The notes below the pieces were generated by a model. It was not told the origin of the DNA and did no database searches. It saw nothing but the letters and a program-made list of their open reading frames with translations. A stretch of DNA of 64,000 nt, taken from Pseudomonas putida NBRC 14164. GTDB taxonomy: Bacteria > Pseudomonadota > Gammaproteobacteria > Pseudomonadales > Pseudomonadaceae. Positions within the stretch are counted from its first letter, which is position 1, and each line of letters opens with the position of its first letter. Where the stretch lies: the NCBI RefSeq assembly GCF_000412675.1, contig NC_021505.1:4706501-4770500 (forward strand), given 5' to 3'. Below are positions 47,915-55,042 of this stretch, one piece after another. Position numbers and translations under genes: made by a program.

Positions 47915-48321
47915 GCATGCCGGAACAGGCGCGCCAGGCGCTGGAAGCGTTTGAGCAAGGCAAGGGCTGGGAACAGCGCGCCCGGCTGCTGATGCAGTGG
48001 GGCGACCACCTGGAACCACTGGCCGAGACTGACAAGACCGAAGCCAACCGGGTGCATGGGTGCGAAAGCCTGGTCTGGCTGGTGGCCGAACCTGTCGATG
48101 GGCAGTGGCGGTTCAAGGCCAGTAGCGATGCACGCTTGTTGCGCGGGCTGCTGGCGTTGTTGCTGGTGCGAGTGCAGGGTTTGACCAGTCAAGAGCTGGC
48201 CAGGCTTGATCTGCGCGAGTGGTTCACCCAACTGGGGCTAGAGCGCCAGCTCTCGCCGTCACGCAGCAATGGGCTGCATGCAGTGTTACAGCGGATGGCG
48301 CAGTTGGCGTCCAGTTGCTGA
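47911..48321 (+). CDS. sufE: SufE/CsdE-family sulfur acceptor
   Basis: The 136-residue protein accepts persulfide sulfur from the desulfurase. The acceptor Cys51 lies in NRVHGCESLVWL. Sequence and length fit SufE/CsdE. Its ATG overlaps the csdA stop (ATGA), so the two proteins are probably made together. Confidence 0.94.
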   Translation: MSMPEQARQALEAFEQGKGWEQRARLLMQWGDHLEPLAETDKTEANRVHGCESLVWLVAEPVDGQWRFKASSDARLLRGLLALLLVRVQGLTSQELARLDLREWFTQLGLERQLSPSRSNGLHAVLQRMAQLASSC

Positions 48322-48335
48322 ATGTGTGCTGGCTT

Positions 48336-48417
48336 CTTCGCGGGCTTGCCCGCTCCCACAGGTACTACATCTCTCAGCAAAGGTGAGGCACCTGGGGGAG
48401 CGGGCGAGCCCGCGAAG
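48336..48417. repeat. REP inverted pair between sufE and tcdA
   Basis: CTTCGCGGGCTTGCCCGCTC... (from 48336) pairs with the arm ending CGCGAAG at 48417. The spacer is about 28 bases. It lies between convergent genes and may end both transcripts. Confidence 0.8.
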
Positions 48418-48430
48418 AGGCCCTCACAGT

Positions 48431-49240
48431 TTACTCAGGCTTGATACGTTCCGAAGGCCGCCGCGCACCGGCCACCAGCTTCTCGATCGCCTTGCTCGCC
48501 GCCACCATGCCAAAGGTCGCGGTCACCATCATCACCGCGCCAAAGCCACCCGAGCAGTCCAGCCTTACACCCTCACCCACGAAGCTCTTCTGCAGACAAA
48601 CGCTGCCATCTCCCTTGGGGTAACGCAGCTGTTCGCTGGAGAACACGCACGGCACACCATAGTTGCGGCTGACATTGCGCGAGAAGTTGTGATCGCGGCG
48701 CAGGGTGGAGCGCACCCGCGAGGCCAGCGGGTCGTTGAAGGTCTTGTTCAGGTCGGCGATCTGGATCTGTGTCGGGTCGATCTGACCACCAGCGCCACCT
48801 GTGGTCACGATGGCGATCTTGCGCCGCCGGCACCAGGCAATCAACGCAGCCTTGGCCATGACGCTGTCGATGCAGTCAATTACACAGTCCAGCTGCTCGT
48901 GGATGTGCTCGGCCATGGTTTCACGGGTGACGAAGTCGGCCACCGCATGCACCGTGCATGCCGGGTTGATCGCCCGCAGGCGCTCAGCCATGACCTCCAC
49001 CTTGGGCCGCCCCACCTGCCCTTCCAGGGCATGGGCCTGGCGGTTGGTGTTGCTGACGCAGACGTCGTCCAGATCAAACAGGGAAATTTCACCCACGCCG
49101 CTGCGGGCCAGCGCTTCGGCCACCCACGAGCCAACCCCGCCAATACCGACCACGCCCACATGGGCCTGGCCCAGGCGTTGCAGCCCCTGGTCGCCATACA
49201 GCCGGGCAACGCCGGCGAAGCGTGGATCTTCTGTGCTCAT
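48431..49240 (-). CDS. tcdA: tRNA threonylcarbamoyladenosine dehydratase
   Basis: The 269-residue E1-like enzyme cyclises t6A37 of tRNA to ct6A using ATP. VGVVGIGGVGSWVAEAL is the nucleotide-binding loop. IDCIDSVMAKAALIAWC and DCSGGFGAVM are family blocks. The ATG at 49240 (MSTEDPRFAG) has GGGG seven bases upstream and is preferred over the ATG two codons earlier. In E. coli, CsdA and CsdE supply sulfur relay to this protein (CsdL), matching the neighbourhood. Confidence 0.95.
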   Translation of the reverse strand: MSTEDPRFAGVARLYGDQGLQRLGQAHVGVVGIGGVGSWVAEALARSGVGEISLFDLDDVCVSNTNRQAHALEGQVGRPKVEVMAERLRAINPACTVHAVADFVTRETMAEHIHEQLDCVIDCIDSVMAKAALIAWCRRRKIAIVTTGGAGGQIDPTQIQIADLNKTFNDPLASRVRSTLRRDHNFSRNVSRNYGVPCVFSSEQLRYPKGDGSVCLQKSFVGEGVRLDCSGGFGAVMMVTATFGMVAASKAIEKLVAGARRPSERIKPE

Positions 49241-49359
49241 GTTCATACCCCAAAAAACCGGCGCGCATTATATGCCAGCGGGCCCATGGCCTGCATCGTT
49301 AGGAAAGACACTACCAACCCTGCTTTAATGTCCTATCACTTCGACACAAATGGACGACA

Positions 49360-51951
49360 ATGTCTTCACGTAAATTCGGCCTGAACCTGGTTGTGGTGCT
49401 GGCCATCGCCGCGCTGTTCACCGGGTTCTGGGCACTGATCAACCGCCCGGTCTCCGCCCCCGCCTGGCCAGAGCAGATCTCTGGCTTTTCGTATTCGCCG
49501 TTCCGCCTGGGTGAAAGCCCGCAGAAGGGCCAGTACCCCACTGACGACGAGATGCGCCAGGACCTGGAGCAGTTGAGCAAACTGACCGACAGCATCCGTA
49601 TCTATACGGTGGAGGGCACCCAGGCCGACATCCCGCGTCTGGCCGAGGAATTCGGCCTGCGCGTGACCCTGGGGATATGGATCAGCCCGGACCTGGAGCG
49701 CAACGAACGCGAAATCGCCACGGCCATCCAGTTGGCCAATACCTCGCGCAGCGTGGTGCGGGTAGTGGTCGGCAACGAGGCGCTGTTCCGTGAAGAAGTC
49801 ACCCCGGAAAACCTGATCAAATACCTGGACCGGGTACGCGCAGCCGTCAAGGTACCGGTGACCACCAGTGAGCAATGGCACATCTGGAAGGAAAACCCGG
49901 AGATCGCCAAGCACGTCGACCTGATTGCCGCGCACATCCTGCCCTACTGGGAATTCGTGCCGATGAAGGATTCGGTCGAGTTCGTGCTCGACCGCGCCCG
50001 TGAGCTGAAGCACCAGTTCCCGCGCAAACCGCTGCTGCTGTCGGAGGTCGGCTGGCCGAGCAACGGCCGCATGCGCGGTGGTGCCGATGCCAGCCAGGCC
50101 GACCAGGCCATCTACCTGCGCACCTTGGTCAACACCCTCAACCGCCGTGGCTACAACTACTTCGTCATCGAAGCCTATGACCAGCCGTGGAAGGCCAGCG
50201 ACGAAGGCTCGGTAGGCGCCTACTGGGGCGTGTACAACGCCGAGCGCCAGCAAAAATTCAACTTCGACGGCCCCGTGGTGGCGATCCCGCAGTGGCGCGC
50301 CCTGGCGGTAGCCTCGGTGGTGCTGGCGATGATTGCGCTGATGGTGCTGTTCATCGACGGCTCGGCGCTGCGCCAGCGCGGCCGCACATTCCTCACCTTC
50401 ATCACCTTCCTGTGCGGGTCGGTGCTGGTGTGGATTGCCTATGACTACAGCCAGCAATACAGCACCTGGTTCAGCCTCACCGTGGGCGTGCTGCTTGCCC
50501 TTGGCGCGCTGGGCGTGTTCATCGTGCTGCTGACCGAGGCCCATGAACTGGCCGAGGCAGTATGGATACACAAGCGCCGACGCGAGTTCCTGCCGGTGCA
50601 GGCCGACAGCGCCTACCGGCCCAAGGTGTCGGTGCATGTGCCGTGCTACAACGAGCCACCCGAGATGGTAAAGCAGACCCTCGACGCCCTGGCCGCGCTG
50701 GACTACCCCGACTACGAAGTGCTGGTGATCGACAACAACACCAAGGACCCGGCCGTATGGGAGCCGCTGAAGGCTCACTGCGAGAAGCTCGGCGAGCGCT
50801 TCAAGTTCTTCCACGTCGCGCCACTGGCCGGCTTCAAGGGCGGCGCGCTGAACTACCTGCTCCCGCATACGGCCAAGGACGCCGAAGTGATCGCAGTGAT
50901 CGACTCGGACTACTGCGTCGACCGCAACTGGCTCAAGCACATGGTGCCGCATTTCGCCGACCCGAAAATTGCCGTGGTGCAGTCGCCGCAGGACTATCGT
51001 GACCAGCACGAAAGCGCCTTCAAGAAGCTGTGCTACAGCGAGTACAAGGGTTTCTTCCACATCGGCATGGTCACCCGCAACGACCGTGACGCCATCATCC
51101 AGCACGGCACCATGACCATGACCCGGCGCACGGTACTGGAAGAGCTGGGCTGGGCCGAATGGTGCATCTGCGAGGACGCCGAGCTGGGCCTGCGCGTGTT
51201 CGAGAAGGGCCTGTCGGCCGCCTACGCCCACAACAGCTACGGCAAGGGCCTGATGCCCGACACCTTCATCGACTTCAAGAAGCAGCGCTTCCGCTGGGCC
51301 TACGGCGCCATCCAGATCATCAAGCACCACGCCAGTGCCCTGCTGCGCGGCAAGGGCAGCGAGCTGACCCGTGGCCAGCGCTACCACTTCCTGGCCGGCT
51401 GGCTGCCGTGGGTCGCCGACGGCATGAACATCTTCTTCACCATAGGCGCGCTGCTGTGGTCGGCGGCGATGATCATCGTGCCGCACCGGGTCGACCCGCC
51501 GCTGATGATCTTCGCCATCCCGCCGCTGGCGTTGTTCTTCTTCAAGGTCGGCAAGATCATCTTCCTTTACCGCCGCGCAGTGGGGGTCAACCTCAAGGAC
51601 GCCTTTGCCGCAGCACTGGCCGGGCTGGCGCTGTCGCATACCATTGCCAAGGCGGTGTTGTACGGTTTCTTCACCAGCAGCATGCCGTTCTTCCGCACGC
51701 CAAAGAATGCCGACAGCCATGGGCTGCTGGTGGCACTTTCCGAAGCGCGGGAAGAGCTGTTCATCATGTTGCTGCTGTGGGGTGCGGCGCTGGGCATCTA
51801 CCTGGTGCAGGGGCTGCCGAGTTCGGACATGCGCTTCTGGGTGGCGATGCTGCTGGTTCAGTCGTTGCCTTACGTGGCGGCGCTGGTGATGGCGTTGCTG
51901 TCTTCGCTGCCCAAGCCAGTGGAGAAGGCTGCCGAGCCGCAACAGGCTTGA
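49360..51951 (+). CDS. ndvB: NdvB-like glucan synthase, GH17 domain fused to GT2 membrane glycosyltransferase
   Basis: The 863-residue protein has an N-terminal membrane anchor (about 8-26). A periplasmic GH17-like domain (about 38-310) has the proton-donor E140 in VVVGNEALF and the nucleophile E229 in LLLSEVGWPSNG. Two to three membrane helices (about 315-395) follow. The cytosolic GT2 domain (about 420-660) has VHVPCYNEPPEM, the DSD motif (515-517), ED in CICEDAELG and QRFRW (642-646). Several C-terminal membrane helices end it. The neighbouring dapE and rlmA match the P. aeruginosa ndvB locus, where the product makes cyclic beta-1,3-linked glucans tied to biofilm antibiotic tolerance. Specificity here is inferred. 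The ribosome site is weak. Confidence 0.92.
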   Translation: MSSRKFGLNLVVVLAIAALFTGFWALINRPVSAPAWPEQISGFSYSPFRLGESPQKGQYPTDDEMRQDLEQLSKLTDSIRIYTVEGTQADIPRLAEEFGLRVTLGIWISPDLERNEREIATAIQLANTSRSVVRVVVGNEALFREEVTPENLIKYLDRVRAAVKVPVTTSEQWHIWKENPEIAKHVDLIAAHILPYWEFVPMKDSVEFVLDRARELKHQFPRKPLLLSEVGWPSNGRMRGGADASQADQAIYLRTLVNTLNRRGYNYFVIEAYDQPWKASDEGSVGAYWGVYNAERQQKFNFDGPVVAIPQWRALAVASVVLAMIALMVLFIDGSALRQRGRTFLTFITFLCGSVLVWIAYDYSQQYSTWFSLTVGVLLALGALGVFIVLLTEAHELAEAVWIHKRRREFLPVQADSAYRPKVSVHVPCYNEPPEMVKQTLDALAALDYPDYEVLVIDNNTKDPAVWEPLKAHCEKLGERFKFFHVAPLAGFKGGALNYLLPHTAKDAEVIAVIDSDYCVDRNWLKHMVPHFADPKIAVVQSPQDYRDQHESAFKKLCYSEYKGFFHIGMVTRNDRDAIIQHGTMTMTRRTVLEELGWAEWCICEDAELGLRVFEKGLSAAYAHNSYGKGLMPDTFIDFKKQRFRWAYGAIQIIKHHASALLRGKGSELTRGQRYHFLAGWLPWVADGMNIFFTIGALLWSAAMIIVPHRVDPPLMIFAIPPLALFFFKVGKIIFLYRRAVGVNLKDAFAAALAGLALSHTIAKAVLYGFFTSSMPFFRTPKNADSHGLLVALSEAREELFIMLLLWGAALGIYLVQGLPSSDMRFWVAMLLVQSLPYVAALVMALLSSLPKPVEKAAEPQQA

Positions 51952-51958
51952 GATTGCC

Positions 51959-52080
51959 GGGGCTGCTTTGCAGCCCTTTCGCGGCACAAGGCCGCTCCTA
52001 CAGGGGACCGCGGCAGCCAGATAACCCGCGATCGCTTGTGGCAGCGGCCTTGCGTCGCGACAGGGCTGCAAAGCGGCCCC
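51959..52080. repeat. REP-type inverted pair between ndvB and dapE
   Basis: GGGGCTGCTTTGCAGCCC with a following TTTCGCGGCACAAGGCCGCT (51959-52004) is mirrored by an imperfect arm at 52037-52080 ending GCTGCAAAGCGGCCCC. The two arms differ at several positions, which suggests an older copy. It may end ndvB transcription. Confidence 0.7.
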
Positions 52081-52151
52081 ATTGGCCCTTCGGTTTGATA
52101 TAAGATAACGCCCCTCAGATTTCCCCGCCTTGCCTTGCCCCGGAGTCCCCC

Positions 52152-53303
52152 ATGACGGCCCCTGCCGAGCTCTCGCCTACCCTTCAACTGGCCTGCGACC
52201 TGATCCGTCGCCCCTCGGTCACCCCTGTCGACGCCGACTGCCAGGCGCAGATGATGAAACGCCTGGGCGCCGTGGGCTTCAGGCTCGAGCCGATGCGCAT
52301 TGAAGACGTAGACAACTTCTGGGCCACCCACGGCAGCCAGGACGGCCCGGTGCTGTGCTTTGCCGGCCACACCGACGTGGTGCCCACCGGCCCGGTGCAG
52401 CAATGGCAGCACGAACCGTTCGAAGCACTGATCGACGCTGACGGCATGCTCTGCGGCCGCGGCGCCGCCGACATGAAAGGCAGCCTGGCCTCCATGGTGA
52501 TCGCCAGCGAGCGCTTCGTGCACGACTACCCGAACCACCGCGGCAAGGTCGCCTTCCTGATCACCAGCGACGAGGAAGGCCCTGCGCACCACGGCACCAA
52601 GGCAGTGGTCGAGCGCCTGAAAGCACGCAACGAACGCCTGGACTGGTGCATCGTAGGCGAACCCTCCAGCACCACCCTCCTGGGTGACGTGGTCAAGAAC
52701 GGCCGCCGTGGCTCGCTGGGTGCCAAGCTGACCGTGCGCGGCAAGCAGGGCCACGTGGCCTACCCGCACCTGGCACGTAACCCGATCCACCTGGCCGCCC
52801 CGGCCTTGGCGGAACTGGCAGCCGAGCACTGGGACGAAGGCAATGCGTTCTTCCCGCCAACCAGCTTCCAGATCTCCAACCTCAATTCCGGCACCGGCGC
52901 CACCAACGTGGTACCGGGCGAGCTGACCGCGCTGTTCAACTTCCGCTTCTCCACCGAGTCGACTGTCGAAGGCCTGCAGGCGCGAGTGTCGGCGATTCTC
53001 GACAAGCATGAACTGGACTGGTCGATCGACTGGGCGCTGTCTGGCCTGCCGTTCCTCACCGAACCTGGTGAACTGCTCGACGCCGTGGCACACAGCATCA
53101 AGGGCGTCACCGGCCGCGATACCCAGCCATCCACCAGCGGCGGCACTTCCGATGGCCGTTTCATCGCCACCATGGGCACCCAGGTGGTGGAGCTTGGCCC
53201 GGTCAACGCCACCATTCACCAGGTGGACGAGCGGATCCTGGCCAGCGACCTGGACCTGCTGACCGAAATCTACTACCAGACTCTGGTTCGGTTGCTCGCC
53301 TGA
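52152..53303 (+). CDS. dapE: Succinyl-diaminopimelate desuccinylase
   Basis: The 383-residue M20 dizinc hydrolase releases LL-diaminopimelate. Zinc ligands are visible in CFAGHTDVVPTG (His) and GRGAADMKGS (Asp). The catalytic Glu pair is in ITSDEEGPAHHGTK. TSGGTSDGRFIA holds a further C-terminal signature. GGAG lies six bases before the ATG. rlmA starts on the last base of its stop codon. Confidence 0.97.
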   Translation: MTAPAELSPTLQLACDLIRRPSVTPVDADCQAQMMKRLGAVGFRLEPMRIEDVDNFWATHGSQDGPVLCFAGHTDVVPTGPVQQWQHEPFEALIDADGMLCGRGAADMKGSLASMVIASERFVHDYPNHRGKVAFLITSDEEGPAHHGTKAVVERLKARNERLDWCIVGEPSSTTLLGDVVKNGRRGSLGAKLTVRGKQGHVAYPHLARNPIHLAAPALAELAAEHWDEGNAFFPPTSFQISNLNSGTGATNVVPGELTALFNFRFSTESTVEGLQARVSAILDKHELDWSIDWALSGLPFLTEPGELLDAVAHSIKGVTGRDTQPSTSGGTSDGRFIATMGTQVVELGPVNATIHQVDERILASDLDLLTEIYYQTLVRLLA

Positions 53304-54115
53304 TGCTCACCTGCCCCCTTTGCCAGGCGCCGCTGAGCCGGCTCGACAACAGTGTGGTGTGCCCGGCCGGCCACCGCTTCGACCGCGCCCGCCAGGGTTA
53401 CCTGAACCTGCTGCCGGTGCAGCACAAGAACAGCCGCGACCCAGGTGACAACCAGGCCATGGTCGAGGCCCGCCGCGACTTCCTCGACGCTGGCCACTAC
53501 GCCCCGGTGGCCCGCCGCCTGGCCGAGCTGGCCGCCGAGCGCCAGCCCGGCGCCTGGCTGGACATCGGCTGCGGCGAGGGTTACTACACCGCACTGCTCG
53601 CCCAGGCCCTGCCGGCTGCCGACGGTTACGCCCTGGACATCTCCCGCGAGGCGGTCAAGCGTGCCTGCCGCCGCGCGCCCCAGGTTACCTGGATGGTCGC
53701 CAGCATGGCCCGCGTGCCGCTGGCCGACGCCAGCTGCCAGTTCATCGCCAGCGTGTTCAGCCCGCTGGACTGGGCCGAGGCCAAGCGCCTGCTCAGCCCC
53801 GGCGGTGGCCTGATGCGGGTGGGCCCGACCAGCGGCCACCTGATGGAGTTGCGCGAGGTGCTGTACGATGAGGTACGCCCTTACGCCGACGACAAGCACC
53901 TGGCCCTCGTCCCTGAAGGCATGGCCCACGCCCACAGCGAAACGCTCGAGTTCCGCCTGAGCCTGGCCGTGCCCAAGGCACGCGCCGACCTGCTGGCGAT
54001 GACCCCGCACGGGTGGCGCGCCAGCGCCGAAAAACGCGCCAGGGTGATCGACCAGCCCGAGCCGTTCGAGGTCACGGTTTCAATGCGTTATGACTATTTC
54101 GTGCGCCAAGACTGA
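53303..54115 (+). CDS. rlmA: 23S rRNA (guanine-N1)-methyltransferase RlmA
   Basis: The 270-residue enzyme methylates G745 of 23S rRNA. An N-terminal zinc finger (CPLCQAPL then CPAGHRFDRARQGYLNLL) precedes the SAM-binding motif WLDIGCGEGYYTALLAQ. FSPLDWAEAKRLLSPGG is a further conserved block. Its ATG shares one base with the dapE stop (TGATG). Confidence 0.95.
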   Translation: MLTCPLCQAPLSRLDNSVVCPAGHRFDRARQGYLNLLPVQHKNSRDPGDNQAMVEARRDFLDAGHYAPVARRLAELAAERQPGAWLDIGCGEGYYTALLAQALPAADGYALDISREAVKRACRRAPQVTWMVASMARVPLADASCQFIASVFSPLDWAEAKRLLSPGGGLMRVGPTSGHLMELREVLYDEVRPYADDKHLALVPEGMAHAHSETLEFRLSLAVPKARADLLAMTPHGWRASAEKRARVIDQPEPFEVTVSMRYDYFVRQD

Positions 54116-54132
54116 GCAAACCCGGAGCCCTT

Positions 54133-54510
54133 ATGCGCCAACCCGATATCGAGATCTACCTGAAGGACGCCGACGTCGACCACAAGCAGATTGCCGAGTG
54201 GCTCGCCCAGGCGATTGGCCCGTGCAGCGAATGGCAGCAGAAAGGCCAGACGTTCAAATGCAAGGCCGGTAACATTCCGGTCACCTGGCTACCCAAGGCT
54301 GTAGGGAAATGGAACAGCCTGTACCTGGAAAGCGATCAGACGCCATGGGCCGATGATATCGCCTGCGCCCGCGCTGCATTCGCCGCACTGGGTGTGGAAG
54401 TGCGCTGCGCGCCGGGTGGCTGGGTCGAGGAAGACGGGGAAGAAGATGCCGACCGCTGGGTCCGCATCAGCGCCGACGGTGAAGAGGAAATCACCTGGCG
54501 CACTTCTTGA
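54133..54510 (+). CDS. Conserved acidic protein of unknown function
   Basis: This 125-residue soluble protein has GGAG five bases before its ATG, 17 bases after rlmA. I do not recognise a named family. No signal peptide or membrane segment is visible. The middle part has alternating hydrophobic strands (VTWLPKAVGKWNSLYLES). The C-terminus is strongly acidic (VEEDGEEDADRWVRI). Codon use matches its neighbours, so it looks like a resident gene cotranscribed with dapE-rlmA. Homologues at the same place in other pseudomonads are expected. Confidence 0.85.
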   Translation: MRQPDIEIYLKDADVDHKQIAEWLAQAIGPCSEWQQKGQTFKCKAGNIPVTWLPKAVGKWNSLYLESDQTPWADDIACARAAFAALGVEVRCAPGGWVEEDGEEDADRWVRISADGEEEITWRTS

Positions 54511-54553
54511 GCTGCAAGCTTTGATCTGCAAGCGCCAAGACGGATCGCATCAG

Positions 54554-54601
54554 GCTGCAAGTACACGGTCACTTGCAGCTTGAGGCTTACAGCTTGAGGC
54601 T
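54554..54601. terminator. Hairpin and 11-bp direct repeat between convergent genes
   Basis: GCTGCAAGT (54554-54562) pairs with ACTTGCAGC (54571-54579). AGCTTGAGGCT is repeated at 54578-54588 and 54591-54601. The group lies between the acidic-protein gene and the cold-shock gene and probably includes their shared terminator. No clear U-run is visible. Confidence 0.45.
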
Positions 54602-54810
54602 CAGAGCCCTACTACGTCCTCGGCTTGCAGGCCTTTCTGGCCCTGCACGCAGGAGTACTCAACCCGCTGCCCCTCGACCAGGGAACGATGCCCCTCACCG
54701 CGGATCGCCCGATAATGGACGAACACATCCGCACCACCTTCGCGCTGAATGAAGCCAAAGCCTTTGGCATCGTTGAACCACTTTACATTCCCAGTCTCAC
54801 GAGACGACAT
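54601..54810 (-). CDS. Cold-shock domain protein
   Basis: The 69-residue single-OB-fold nucleic-acid binder has RNP1 KGFGFI and RNP2 VFVHY in the order and spacing of CspA proteins. It binds single-stranded RNA and DNA as a chaperone. GGAG lies nine bases before the ATG. It is not possible to say from sequence whether it is cold-inducible. The 230-bp region between it and plsB (54811-55042) holds both promoters; the AT-rich part near 54905-54945 is the likeliest core. Confidence 0.95.
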   Translation of the reverse strand: MSSRETGNVKWFNDAKGFGFIQREGGADVFVHYRAIRGEGHRSLVEGQRVEYSCVQGQKGLQAEDVVGL

Positions 54811-55042
54811 CTGAACTACTCCGGATTTTTATTGTGAAGATCGCCTTGTAGGCATGAGCTCACGGCCCCGTGCCAACGCCGCTTGCTGAAATATCCTGCA
54901 AGTGGCAGGCCGAGTATATGACACAGAACAAAAAAAATTGATGACGGTCCCGCCGTTGGCCGTTTTTTGCTGAACTTACGCCGATACGGCAGACTAAATA
55001 GCTGGATACTCACCTGAAAATCACACCCAGGGCACTCACCCC

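Noticed and set aside
49366..52071. A 901-codon frame opposite ndvB
   Set aside because: Low-complexity Gln/His/Arg composition, no motif, and overlaps a REP element at its start.
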